64,000 nt of DNA from Oscillospiraceae bacterium (GCA_017398685.1 JAFQFH010000021.1:57337-121336), one strand, 5' to 3'. Positions 42,037-50,224 are shown, counted from the stretch's first letter. Program-made: numbers and translations. The notes: generated by a model not told the origin, from the letters alone.

Positions 42037-43244
42037 GATTTCCCGTGATACTGGACGGCGCTACCGGTACCCAGTTGCAAAAGCGCGGCTTTGACGGCAG
42101 CTGCTGCGCGGAAAAATGGACCCTTGAGCATCCGGAGGCCATATTGGAGATACAGCGCAGCTATGTTGAGGCAGGCAGCAACATATTGTACACGCCCACC
42201 TTCGGCGCAAACCGGGTGAAACTTGAAAGTCGCGGCCTTTTCAACAAGGTTGAGGAATATAATCTGAAGCTTGCCGCCCTTTCCAGAGAAGCGGCGGACG
42301 GCAAAGCGTGGGTAGCGGGTGACATAGCTCCTACCGGGCTTTTCGTGTATCCTCTGGGTGACACCCGCTTTGAAGAGCTGGTGGAGATATACACCGAGCA
42401 GGCAGCAGCCCTTGAAAAAGCAGGCGTTGATCTTTTCGTGATAGAGACTATGATGACCATGGCCGAGGCCAGAGCAGCGGTGCTGGCTGTAAAGAGCGTC
42501 AGCAAAAAGCCGGTATTCGTCAGCTTCACCTGTGACGAAAATGGACGCACTCTGGGTGGTACGGACATATGCGCGGCCCTTGTGGTCATGGAAGGCATGG
42601 GCGTGGATGCCTTCGGTCTTAACTGCTCGGCAGGACCGGAGGAAATGCTCGGCCACATAAAGCGTTTGCAGAAAATAAGCTCCCTCCCGCTGATTGCCAA
42701 GGCCAATGCCGGCATGCCCCAGCTTGTTGAGGGTGACACAGTGTACGACTGCCCGCCGGATAAGTTCGCCTCTTATATTCCGGAGCTTGTCAAAGCCGGA
42801 GTAAAGCTTTTCGGCGGCTGCTGCGGTACGGAGAGCGCCCATATCGCCGCCATCCGCGAGGCTTTGCAAAACCTGCCTATGGCAGATATTTCCCCGGAAA
42901 ACCGGGATATGCTGCCCTGCGCCACGGAAAAACAGGCTTTCTTCCTTGATCCGGGTGTGGAGTTGGGTGAAGCTGTGCTGTGCAGCGACGAGCTTGAGGA
43001 CGATCTGGCCGATGCTCTTGAGGAGGATGACGAGCTTATTTCCATCGCCATTGAGGATATTCGTGAGCTTGATAACTTTGCCGATTGCCAGTACATGATA
43101 TCAAAGCCCCTCTGCCTTGTGTGTGAGGATGTGGAAATTCTGGAGCAGGCTCTGAGACTTTATCAGGGCAGAGCTCTCTATGAGGGCAGTCTCTCCGATG
43201 AGGAGCTTTTGCCCCTTGTTGAAAAATACGGGCTGATAATATAA
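42027..43244 (+). CDS. Homocysteine S-methyltransferase with a short extra C-terminal domain
   Basis: Residues 1-290 match the homocysteine-binding zinc domain of MetH: DGATGTQLQ, GDIAPTGL, then ligands Cys200 (GLNCSAGPEE) and Cys265-Cys266 (FGGCCGTES). The 115-residue tail contains an Asp/Glu-rich piece and a PLCLVCEDVEILEQALRLYQ stretch that resembles part of the folate-binding barrel of MetH. The barrel is too short to be complete and there is no B12 domain, so methyl must come from a separate protein. It is co-translated with the corrinoid reactivase (ATGGAACTGA overlap). The likely product is methionine, with the fused corrinoid protein as donor. Confidence 0.87.
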   Translation: MELRFPVILDGATGTQLQKRGFDGSCCAEKWTLEHPEAILEIQRSYVEAGSNILYTPTFGANRVKLESRGLFNKVEEYNLKLAALSREAADGKAWVAGDIAPTGLFVYPLGDTRFEELVEIYTEQAAALEKAGVDLFVIETMMTMAEARAAVLAVKSVSKKPVFVSFTCDENGRTLGGTDICAALVVMEGMGVDAFGLNCSAGPEEMLGHIKRLQKISSLPLIAKANAGMPQLVEGDTVYDCPPDKFASYIPELVKAGVKLFGGCCGTESAHIAAIREALQNLPMADISPENRDMLPCATEKQAFFLDPGVELGEAVLCSDELEDDLADALEEDDELISIAIEDIRELDNFADCQYMISKPLCLVCEDVEILEQALRLYQGRALYEGSLSDEELLPLVEKYGLII

Positions 43245-43257
43245 ATATGTAAATTCA

Positions 43258-43284
43258 AGAGCGGCTGCATTTTGCAGCCGCTCT
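43258..43284. terminator. Bidirectional terminator after the homocysteine methyltransferase
   Basis: A 12-bp perfect stem (AGAGCGGCTGCA and complement) with a 3-nt loop separates convergent genes. Confidence 0.85.
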
Positions 43285-43288
43285 GAAA

Positions 43289-43783
43289 TTATATTGCATC
43301 AAATATCTTTTTCATTAGCTCTGCGTCATAGTCCACAAAGCGGCCGTCGGAGAGCATCTGAAATACTTCTTCTCTGCCCACCCATTTAAGCCCGGATACT
43401 TCCTCTTTCTGGAAGCTGAGACTCTCCGCGCTCGCATCGGAAAAGGCAATGTAAAAGTCATCCAGAACATATGAAAAAGGCTCAGTCAGGAGAAATTTAA
43501 GCTGACTTTCGTCAAACTCCAAGCCCAGCTCTTCCTTTGCCTCTCTCATAACTGCTTCACGGGAGTCCTCCCCGCTGGACACAAAGCCCCCGGCAGATAC
43601 ATCCCAGCAGCCCGGGTAACGGTCCTTATTATCGCTGCGCCTTTGTATGAGCATTTCGCCCCGGCTGTTGAAAACACATACGTGCACCAGCAAAAGCCGC
43701 TCGCCCTCAAGCACCTTTCCGTCTCTTTCAATAATGCGCCCCGTTTTCTCGTGGGCGGCGTTGTATATATCCAAAAGCTCCAT
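43289..43783 (-). CDS. NUDIX hydrolase
   Basis: This 164-residue protein has the NUDIX box region GGFVSSGEDSREAVMREAKEELG, split here as GGFVSSGEDS and REAVMREAKEELGL, which supplies the metal-binding glutamates. The DIYNAAHEKTG start and VHVCVFNSRGEMLIQRRS strand resemble isopentenyl-diphosphate isomerase-like and YfcD-type NUDIX enzymes that act on nucleotide or sugar-diphosphate compounds. The ATG at 43783 is favoured by AAGGAG 8 bp upstream, while the upstream in-frame ATG lies before that site. It is read divergently from the radical SAM gene. Confidence 0.9.
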   Translation of the reverse strand: MELLDIYNAAHEKTGRIIERDGKVLEGERLLLVHVCVFNSRGEMLIQRRSDNKDRYPGCWDVSAGGFVSSGEDSREAVMREAKEELGLEFDESQLKFLLTEPFSYVLDDFYIAFSDASAESLSFQKEEVSGLKWVGREEVFQMLSDGRFVDYDAELMKKIFDAI

Positions 43784-43808
43784 ATCCGCGCGCTCCTTGT
43801 TTTTTCTC

Positions 43809-43838
43809 AGCATAGCCCCGAAAGGGGATTTCTGTCAA
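43809..43838 (-). promoter_or_regulatory. Promoter of the NUDIX gene
   Basis: Minus-strand TTGACA, 18 bp, TATGCT, 26 bp before the start codon. Confidence 0.6.
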
Positions 43839-43848
43839 GTGGGAGCTG

Positions 43849-43857
43849 TGATATAAT
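43849..43857 (+). promoter_or_regulatory. Extended -10 promoter of the radical SAM gene
   Basis: TG-N-TATAAT without a good -35 box, 22 bp before the ATG. Confidence 0.6.
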
Positions 43858-43879
43858 ATAGTGGAAAGGGGGCGCGGTG

Positions 43880-44749
43880 ATGCACTATATAGAGGCCAAG
43901 TCCATACTCTCATCCCAAAACGGCATGAACTTGTACCGGGGCTGTCAGCACGGCTGCATCTACTGCGACTCAAGAAGCCGCTGCTACGGCATGGAGCACA
44001 ATTTTGAGGATATCGCCGTGAAGAAAAACGCCCTCATTCTCCTTGAAGACAGCCTTCGCCGCAAAAGAAAGTCCTGCATGATAGGCACAGGTTCCATGAG
44101 CGACCCATATATGCCCATAGAGCGCACGCTCCGCTACACAAGGGCCGCGCTGGAGCTTATCTATAAATACGGCTTTGGCGCAACTCTTATCACCAAGTCT
44201 GACGCCGTGCTTGATGACCTTGAGCTTTTAAGGCGAATAAATGAGAACACAAAGTGCGTGGTGCAGATGACCCTCACCACGGCGGATGACGAGCTCTGCC
44301 GCATCATTGAGCCTGCTGTCTGTCCCACAAGCCGACGCTTTGACGCCCTTATGAAGCTTAAAGAGGCGGGCATACCCACTGTAGTATGGCTTTGCCCCAT
44401 CCTGCCTTTTATAAATGACACGGTGGAGAATATCGAAAGCATTCTGGATATGTGCAGTCAGGCAGGCGTATGGGGCGTAATAAACTTCGGTATGGGGCTG
44501 ACTCTCAGAGACGGCAACCGGGAGTATTTCTATGCAAAGCTGGATAGGCATTTCCCCGGCCTGAAATCGCGCTATATCGGCAGCTACGGCCTTGCCTATG
44601 AGCTGCCAAGCCCCAACGAGAAAGCACTGACCACATATTTCCACCGCCGCTGTGAGGAACTTGGCATAGTCCATGACAATGACAGGATTTTTGCGTACCT
44701 GAATGAGTTTGAGCGCAAAAGCAATACTCAGATAAGCTTGTTTGAATAA
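43880..44749 (+). CDS. Radical SAM protein (spore photoproduct lyase-like, Rv2578c type)
   Basis: This 289-residue protein has the AdoMet radical cluster CQHGCIYC with Cys22, Cys26 and Cys29 (C-x3-C-x2-C). It continues with DSRSRCYGM and a TIM-barrel order including GTGSMSDPYMPIE (AdoMet GTE-like position) and TLTTADDELCRIIEP. These blocks match the Rv2578c/SplB-like group of short radical SAM proteins without a known reaction. GAAAGGGGG about 8 bp before ATG 43880 supports that start; a GTG at 43877 is adjacent. It is a single gene bounded by terminators. Confidence 0.87.
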   Translation: MHYIEAKSILSSQNGMNLYRGCQHGCIYCDSRSRCYGMEHNFEDIAVKKNALILLEDSLRRKRKSCMIGTGSMSDPYMPIERTLRYTRAALELIYKYGFGATLITKSDAVLDDLELLRRINENTKCVVQMTLTTADDELCRIIEPAVCPTSRRFDALMKLKEAGIPTVVWLCPILPFINDTVENIESILDMCSQAGVWGVINFGMGLTLRDGNREYFYAKLDRHFPGLKSRYIGSYGLAYELPSPNEKALTTYFHRRCEELGIVHDNDRIFAYLNEFERKSNTQISLFE

Positions 44750-44778
44750 TCCCGGAGGTTCTCGGCCTCCGGGATTTT
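44748..44778. terminator. Bidirectional terminator between radical SAM and anti-sigma genes
   Basis: An 11-bp perfect stem (AATCCCGGAGG and complement) with a 7-nt loop, then TTTT. It overlaps the last bases of the radical SAM stop codon. Confidence 0.9.
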
Positions 44779-44779
44779 G

Positions 44780-45367
44780 TTACCAGGGCAGATTATATTC
44801 CTCCTTGCCCTGCTCAAGCCACAGGCACACTTCGCCCTCCGCGGTTTTCGTGTAGGCGATATTGTGGGCGTGACCGCCTCTCCAGCTGTCTTCGGATGTT
44901 CTGATAAACTCCGCATAGCCGTAGCTTTCAAGCTCTGTAGAGTTAAGGCCCACTAAAATAAGATAGGTGCAGCCGTTCTCGTCCTCATAGGTGTAGGAAT
45001 ATGTCCCGCCCGTTGTGACGATATCCGTAATATCCTCATCCTCGCCGTTGGCGATAAAGTACATCCGCCCGTCCTCAATGCGCACAGGCTCACTTATGCC
45101 GTAATGGATACTTTCTATTGTTTCTCCAATTTCGTTTTCATACTCGTGTACCTCTATATGCCCGTCCCAGCCCAGTAAGCGCTTGAGAGTATCGCCGCCC
45201 ACGGCAAAGGCGCTGGCTGTCAGCGCAAGAATCAGCGCCGCGCATACTGAGACTGTGGCAAGTCTCTTTTTATAATTTGGTCTATGCTTCATTTCAGCCT
45301 CCAGATCAATTTTCGCGGAGGCATGGAGCACGGAAAATGCTCTTTTGTAGCGTTCATGTTCATTCAT
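44780..45367 (-). CDS. Putative anti-sigma factor, single-pass membrane protein
   Basis: This 195-residue protein has a short cytoplasmic head, one membrane helix (about 35-53, LATVSVCAALILALTASAFA) and an extracytoplasmic domain of about 140 residues with SYTYEDENGCTYLI near its middle. Its gene overlaps the ECF sigma gene stop by 8 bp, the standard arrangement of a sigma factor and its membrane-bound inhibitor. The outer domain probably senses the signal. It lacks the zinc-binding HxxxCxxC motif of many anti-sigmas, which is normal for clostridial members. The partner role is inferred from context. Confidence 0.8.
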   Translation of the reverse strand: MNEHERYKRAFSVLHASAKIDLEAEMKHRPNYKKRLATVSVCAALILALTASAFAVGGDTLKRLLGWDGHIEVHEYENEIGETIESIHYGISEPVRIEDGRMYFIANGEDEDITDIVTTGGTYSYTYEDENGCTYLILVGLNSTELESYGYAEFIRTSEDSWRGGHAHNIAYTKTAEGEVCLWLEQGKEEYNLPW

Positions 45368-45842
45368 TTTCTGCCCTGTCCTCCTTCAAAATTTCTTTCA
45401 GCATGGCTCGTCCACGGCTTAAGCGCACCTTTACATTGCTCTCGCTGATTGAAAGTATCTTTGCAATCTCCTTCACCGGATAGTCCTCAAAATAGTATAG
45501 ATGCAGCGCTATTCTGTACTTCTCCGGCAAGCTCATCACCGTTTCAAAAAGCTCTCTGTCCGCACTGCACTCAAACTCAAGGCTGTCGGCGTAGTCCTCC
45601 AAGGGCACAGTTGCCCTGCGCCAGAGGGCGCGGCAGGCGTTTTTCGCCCTGTTGATGGTAACTCTCAATAGCCATGCCTTTATGTGCTCTTCGCTTTCAA
45701 ATTCCTTTTTGCTGCTGTGATAGGCTATGAAGCTCTCCTGTACCACATCCTCCGCGTCCTGCGGGTCTTTACATACGCTGAAGGCTGCGGCGAAGAGCCT
45801 GTCCTGATATTTTTCAACCAGCACTGCGCTGTCCATTCTCAT
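45360..45842 (-). CDS. ECF-type RNA polymerase sigma factor
   Basis: The 160-residue protein has the sigma-70 region 2 (about 8-75, CKDPQDAEDVVQESFIAY and HIKAWLLRVTINRA) and region 4 (about 105-155, LPEKYRIALHLYYFEDYPVK with SESNVKVRLSRGRAML). There is no region 3, as in ECF factors. The gene is followed, with overlap, by a membrane anti-sigma factor. Upstream the sequence TGTAAC-N17-TGTA resembles the promoters recognised by clostridial ECF factors, so autoregulation is likely. Confidence 0.95.
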   Translation of the reverse strand: MRMDSAVLVEKYQDRLFAAAFSVCKDPQDAEDVVQESFIAYHSSKKEFESEEHIKAWLLRVTINRAKNACRALWRRATVPLEDYADSLEFECSADRELFETVMSLPEKYRIALHLYYFEDYPVKEIAKILSISESNVKVRLSRGRAMLKEILKEDRAENE

Positions 45843-45886
45843 GAGCCATACCTCTTTATCCTGTCTGAAAGGCCTTTCACTTAATA

Positions 45887-45913
45887 TACAATTGAAAAGG
45901 GCAAAAGGTTACA
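45887..45913 (-). promoter_or_regulatory. Candidate ECF sigma autoregulatory promoter
   Basis: Minus-strand TGTAACCTTTT with TGTATA after 17 bp from TGTAAC. This resembles TGTAAC/-N-/GTA motifs of clostridial ECF factors and lies 45 bp before the sigma start. Confidence 0.6.
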
Positions 45914-45940
45914 AAAACAGCGGCGGAATTTTCCGCCGCT
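45914..45940 (-). terminator. Terminator of the secreted-protein gene
   Basis: AGCGGCGGAA and TTCCGCCGCT pair over 10 bp around a short loop. Minus-strand GTTTTTG follows. The next base block is the ECF promoter. Confidence 0.85.
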
Positions 45941-45946
45941 AATTGT

Positions 45947-46765
45947 TTAGCCAAATTGTTCCAGAACCTCCAAGCCCTGGAGCAAATTGTTCATAAGTTC
46001 ATCGCTGATCACAAAGTCCCCCTCACCGGCTTCCATGTTCGGGTCGGCTGTAGTGTCGATGCCCATATGGGGAGGATATGCGGTTTTCACATCGTCATAG
46101 CCCTGTGCGCTGAGCCACTCCTCGAAGCGGCCAAGAGATCTCATAGCGCCGCTGTCGAAATAAGCGTCGGAAAGGCTGAATCCCGATGCTGTCTGATTAT
46201 ATTGTTCTATATGCTCAAGAAGGCTCTTTTCTTCCATAAGAGTGCCGGCAAGGCCATCAACATAGCGTATGGAAATCTGCTCCGGGTCAACACCCAAAAG
46301 GGGAAGAACCGTAATCGCTATACCGGCGACACTGGTGGGAAAAGAATTTAACATGATATCTATCGGAGTCAACTGGCCGGTAGTGGTAATAACAAAGGAA
46401 CTGTAGTCCTCAGCTACCTCAACCCGGACAGGAGCTTCCCCCAACTGTTGGTCTACCATATGCTCTATCCAGAGATCGGCTGTCTCCAGCCATGCCTCGT
46501 GAGTTGCCTTGTCCAGCCTGTAAGTTACAGAACCGTCCTCGTTTTCAGTGCAGAGGGATGATATCCACTCCCCGAAAGCTGCCGCGTCAGCCTCATTTTC
46601 CATGTCGTATTCTGCGGGGACGGGAACAGTGACAGTGTAAGTGGTATTATACCAGTCGGGAAAAACGTGCTCATAAACCTCCTCAGCCTCTGCGGCAAGG
46701 CAGCAGGGGGCAAGGGAGATAAGCATAGCAAGCGCGATAATAAGGGCGGATAATCTCTTTTTCAT
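45947..46765 (-). CDS. Secreted hypothetical protein
   Basis: The family is not recognised. The 272-residue protein has a clear signal peptide (MKKRLSALIIALAMLISLAP, then CCLAAEA), with a cleavage after the Ala stretch near residue 25. The mature part is acidic with no repeats or known catalytic motif. It contains an alternating hydrophobic strand pattern (YNTTYTVTVPVPAEYD). It is monocistronic between the ECF locus and the SDR gene. A link with the ECF response is possible but only from position. Confidence 0.7.
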   Translation of the reverse strand: MKKRLSALIIALAMLISLAPCCLAAEAEEVYEHVFPDWYNTTYTVTVPVPAEYDMENEADAAAFGEWISSLCTENEDGSVTYRLDKATHEAWLETADLWIEHMVDQQLGEAPVRVEVAEDYSSFVITTTGQLTPIDIMLNSFPTSVAGIAITVLPLLGVDPEQISIRYVDGLAGTLMEEKSLLEHIEQYNQTASGFSLSDAYFDSGAMRSLGRFEEWLSAQGYDDVKTAYPPHMGIDTTADPNMEAGEGDFVISDELMNNLLQGLEVLEQFG

Positions 46766-46834
46766 GGTGACCTCCGATACTGTTTTATGTGATTATATAA
46801 CATCTATGGGCGGAAAATCAACACACTGTGCTCA

Positions 46835-47542
46835 TTACGTGTCCAGCTTCCAGCCGTGGTCGCCGTGGTATATCATAAGCCTTGTCATGCCGCCGTCCAC
46901 GCAGATATTCTCGCCGGTGATAAAGCCCGCCTTGTCTGAGGCCAGAAACAGTGCGAGAGCTGCTATGTCATCCGGATTGCCCACTCTGCCCGCCGGCTGC
47001 TGCACGGCGTCCGGCCCTTCGTAGACGGTGTAGGCCGTATCTATCCAGCCGGGGGAAATGGAATTTACACGCACCTTTCCTGCAAGGCTTACCGCCAGTG
47101 CATGGCTCAGGGCTGATATGCCGCCCTTTGCGGCCGTGTAGCTTTCGGTCTGGGGCTGGCTCATCCTGTCCCGGGAAGATGAGATGTTGATGATGGAGGC
47201 GCCTTCTGCAAAATGGTCCATAAAAAGCTTTGCAAGATAGAAGGGCGCGGTCACGCCAACGGAGAGCGCGTACTGAAACTCCTCGAAGCTGCAAGTGTCA
47301 ATGCCCCGCATGATGGGAAGGGCGTTATTTACAAGCACATCCACCCTGCCGTATTTTTCAATCACCTTTTTAGCGAAGGCTTCAAGATTGGCCTTATCTG
47401 AAATATCGCCCACGAAAAAGTCATTTTCCAGAATGTCTATCAGGCAGACCTTTGCGCCCTCTTTTTCAAAATGCTCGCATATGGCCTTGCCTATGCCCCT
47501 TGCGCCGCCTGTGATCACGACTACTTTATTTTCAAATTCCAT
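46835..47542 (-). CDS. Short-chain dehydrogenase/reductase
   Basis: This 235-residue classical SDR has TGGARGIG (coenzyme loop), a VNNALP segment in place of NNAG, and catalytic SYTAAKG (Tyr and Lys), preceded by a Ser in INISSSRD. The ENICVDGG C-terminal motif is present. It reduces or oxidises a hydroxyl or keto group with NAD(P); the substrate is unassigned. Asp36 (CLIDI) after the second strand suggests NAD(H) preference. It is a single gene; no operon partner is obvious. Confidence 0.93.
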   Translation of the reverse strand: MEFENKVVVITGGARGIGKAICEHFEKEGAKVCLIDILENDFFVGDISDKANLEAFAKKVIEKYGRVDVLVNNALPIMRGIDTCSFEEFQYALSVGVTAPFYLAKLFMDHFAEGASIINISSSRDRMSQPQTESYTAAKGGISALSHALAVSLAGKVRVNSISPGWIDTAYTVYEGPDAVQQPAGRVGNPDDIAALALFLASDKAGFITGENICVDGGMTRLMIYHGDHGWKLDT

Positions 47543-47684
47543 AAAACAAAGTCCCTTTCATATTTTCCATTATTTTATATTATAACGGGCGGCAGGACAA
47601 GGGAGAAAAAGGAAAAACTGCACTTCACGCAGACGGCAAAAATCCAAGCAGTTAAAACAGAGCTTAATTTAAGGCAAAAAAAAG

Positions 47685-47713
47685 TTGAAAATCAGAGTAA
47701 TGAACTATATACT
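47685..47713 (+). promoter_or_regulatory. Promoter of the DUF6056-like gene
   Basis: TTGAAA, 17 bp, TATACT, 63 bp before the start codon. Confidence 0.7.
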
Positions 47714-47776
47714 GGCTGTATGTAAAGGGGATTACCCTTTTTTATCTGTGACGCTGAATTGAGAAGGTGAAAAGGG

Positions 47777-49138
47777 ATGAAAGATAACAAAGCTTCTGTA
47801 TATATTGAAAAGCTGTCTGCTTCCAAAAGAGCAGAAAAAACAATCTACATCAGTATTTTTCTGCTTATTCTGCTTTGCAACATGCTGACGCCCTACCACG
47901 CAGATGACTACGCATATCATTTCAGATTTGACAATTCAGAGTTGGTGGACAGCGTAAGCGACATTATTCCGTCAATGATAGCCCACGGCAAAATTCTTAA
48001 TGGGCGGCTGGTAGCGCACACTCTGGTGCAGTTTTTTGAAATGCTGCCAAAGTTCATTTTCAACTTTGTCAATGCGGCTATGTTCGCTGCATTGCTGCGT
48101 TTATGCTGCTCGTTCATTGCCCCCAACGTCAGAAACAATTTTGCTTTGCTGCTGGTCTTTTGCTATGTATGGCTTGTGGTTCCGGCTTTTGGTGAGGTGT
48201 TTTTGTGGCTGGATGGCTCTATAAACTATCTCTGGGCAGTCTGTGCAAACCTTCTGTTCCTGCTGTATTATTTCAGGTACTATAACAGCAGCGCGGAGAT
48301 ATCCTCTTTTGCAGGAAAGGCAGCTCTTATTATACTGGGCTTTATTGCCGGAGCTTTTCAGGAGTCCATGGCGACAGCAACATTCGTGCTTGCGGCAGCG
48401 TTCCTGCTGTTGAAAGGACTTTACAGGAAAGAGAAAATCGGCGCATCGTGGATAATTGCGCTGCTTGCTTTTGCCTGCGGTATTCTCTTTATGGCCATAC
48501 AGCCCGGAGAGGTGTCCGTGAAGCTGCATACGCTCTCGTACTTTGGGTATTACAGAAGCTTTGTAACTGTAATGAATGTTTTCAAAATGCTGAAAGTACC
48601 GGGGCTTATCTATGTTGTCCTGTTTGTTCTTTGTATCCTCGGCGGGCATAGCAAAGAAAAGCTGCTTTTGTCCTTTGTTTTTATCCTTGGCTTTATCTGT
48701 GCCAACGGAGTTATGCTTATTGCACCCATATATCCTGTGCGCTGCGCCATGCCGGCAGTAATATATCTGATTATGGCTGATGTTATTCTGGTCGTGGAGC
48801 TGTTTGATGATTACAGGCGTCTGATTTCAAGTATGGCTGCAGTAATATTCGTTGCAACACTTTTCTGGTGTATATATGGCGCAGGAGATTGTGCTGCCAC
48901 GTTTATGCAAAACATGGCCAACAAACGAACCATTCTGGAGGGAAAAGAGGCCGGGCAAACCGAATTCAGAATACCAAGTCTATACGCTTCCACAAAATAC
49001 TCCGTGGCATACGGTATCTCCTTCCCCACAGCTGAGGAATACGGCAATGTATACATGAGCCAATATTACGGGGTTGATTCAATAGCGGGCTACGATTTCT
49101 ATTCAGAGTATGTTGACCACGTTCACGAAATTGGCTAA
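47777..49138 (+). CDS. Polytopic membrane protein (DUF6056-like, GT-C fold candidate)
   Basis: This 453-residue protein has about ten helices. The first outer loop carries HADDYAYHF (about 43-51), and the next holds GKILNGRLVAH. An acidic pair in the first loop after helix 1 is typical of GT-C glycosyltransferases, and DUF6056 members share this pattern. A role in moving sugars from lipid carriers to surface glycans is therefore plausible but not shown. The ribosome site GAGAAGGTG precedes the ATG. Base composition is a little lower in GC than the neighbours. Confidence 0.7.
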   Translation: MKDNKASVYIEKLSASKRAEKTIYISIFLLILLCNMLTPYHADDYAYHFRFDNSELVDSVSDIIPSMIAHGKILNGRLVAHTLVQFFEMLPKFIFNFVNAAMFAALLRLCCSFIAPNVRNNFALLLVFCYVWLVVPAFGEVFLWLDGSINYLWAVCANLLFLLYYFRYYNSSAEISSFAGKAALIILGFIAGAFQESMATATFVLAAAFLLLKGLYRKEKIGASWIIALLAFACGILFMAIQPGEVSVKLHTLSYFGYYRSFVTVMNVFKMLKVPGLIYVVLFVLCILGGHSKEKLLLSFVFILGFICANGVMLIAPIYPVRCAMPAVIYLIMADVILVVELFDDYRRLISSMAAVIFVATLFWCIYGAGDCAATFMQNMANKRTILEGKEAGQTEFRIPSLYASTKYSVAYGISFPTAEEYGNVYMSQYYGVDSIAGYDFYSEYVDHVHEIG

Positions 49139-49150
49139 AAACTGAAAATA

Positions 49151-49214
49151 AGCGGCTCAGGCGTGTTGAAACAGGAAATAACACACCTGAGCCGCTGTAA
49201 TTTTTCGTTTTTTT
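49151..49214. terminator. Bidirectional terminator
   Basis: A 17-bp stem (arms 49151-49167 and 49180-49196, one G-T pair) is followed by TTTTTCGTTTTTTT. It ends both the DUF6056-like gene and the convergent DegV. Confidence 0.92.
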
Positions 49215-50100
49215 ACTCTGTACGCTCCTTGCCCCAGAAGAAGAGGGCCACAGTACCCGGGCCGGTGTGGGCGCCGATAGTGGTACCCACGGAGTTTATC
49301 TCCACCTTACCGTTGAGCTTGGGGAAACGGGCCTCTATCATGTCCGCAACCTGCCTTGCGTCCTCATAGCAGGCGGACTGGGATATGTAGCACTTGCCGG
49401 AATAGTCAAGGCCATCATCGGCAAACTGCTCCATGCGGGCAACTATCTCGTTTATCACCTTTTTCTTGGTACGTACCTTGGCACGGGGAATGAGTCTGCC
49501 CTGATTATCCATGTTCAGAAGCGGGCAAATCTCCAGAAGACCGCCGAACACCGCTGCGGTCTTGGATATTCTGCCGCCGCGCACGTAAGCGGAAAGGTCG
49601 GTGGAAAAGAACCAGTGGTGGTCGCGAAGGCGGTTGTCCTCGGCCCAGTTCACAAGCTCTTCTGCGCTCATGCCCTCATCCCGCCTGTCGGCCAGCGCAT
49701 CCATCAAAAGGCCGTAGCCGGAAGAGGCACCCAGAGAGTCAACTATGTAGATATTGCAGTCAGGATAGCGCTCCTTGATGATGAGAGCGGCGTTTCTGGC
49801 GGAGTTTATGGTGCCGGATATGCCGGAGCTGAGGCAAACGTGCACGATGTCCTTGCCCGCCTCAGCAAAGGCAGAAAAATAGTCCACGTACTCGGAGATA
49901 TTCACCTGAGAGGTGCGGGTATCCGCGCCCTGACTCATTCTGGCGTAAAATTCATCAAATGGTATGGTCTCACCCAGATCGTCCAGATACTCCACGCCGT
50001 CAAGGGCATAGTGGAAGCAAATGTAGTTTATGCTGCGGGAGAGGAAATGCTCTTTTGTCAGATCTGCCGTGGAACAGCAGCTTAAAATATATTCTTTCAT
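49213..50100 (-). CDS. DegV family fatty-acid-binding protein (FakB-like)
   Basis: This 295-residue DegV protein has RTSQVNISEY, SSGISGTINSA, RGGRISKT and, at the end, GTTIGAHTGPGTVALFF. The last motif belongs to the canonical DegV/FakB form that binds a fatty acid carboxyl group. It therefore probably presents fatty acids to FakA, which is not in the window. It is read alone, with terminators on both sides. The family sequence contrasts with the shorter C-terminus of the 2090 DegV gene. Confidence 0.92.
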   Translation of the reverse strand: MKEYILSCCSTADLTKEHFLSRSINYICFHYALDGVEYLDDLGETIPFDEFYARMSQGADTRTSQVNISEYVDYFSAFAEAGKDIVHVCLSSGISGTINSARNAALIIKERYPDCNIYIVDSLGASSGYGLLMDALADRRDEGMSAEELVNWAEDNRLRDHHWFFSTDLSAYVRGGRISKTAAVFGGLLEICPLLNMDNQGRLIPRAKVRTKKKVINEIVARMEQFADDGLDYSGKCYISQSACYEDARQVADMIEARFPKLNGKVEINSVGTTIGAHTGPGTVALFFWGKERTE

Positions 50101-50201
50101 GTGTCTGACTCCTTTGCTTATTGTCTTGAGTTTAGCACCGGGTCTTTAAAAGAACAAGAAATTGTGTGTTTTACAGTCTCTACGATTTATAGAACACAAA
50201 G

Positions 50202-50224
50202 AGAGCGGGCTTTTCGCCCGCTCT
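50202..50224 (-). terminator. Hairpin after the XRE regulator gene
   Basis: AGAGCGGGC and GCCCGCTCT pair around a 5-nt loop. Only a weak T-stretch follows on the minus strand. Confidence 0.7.
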
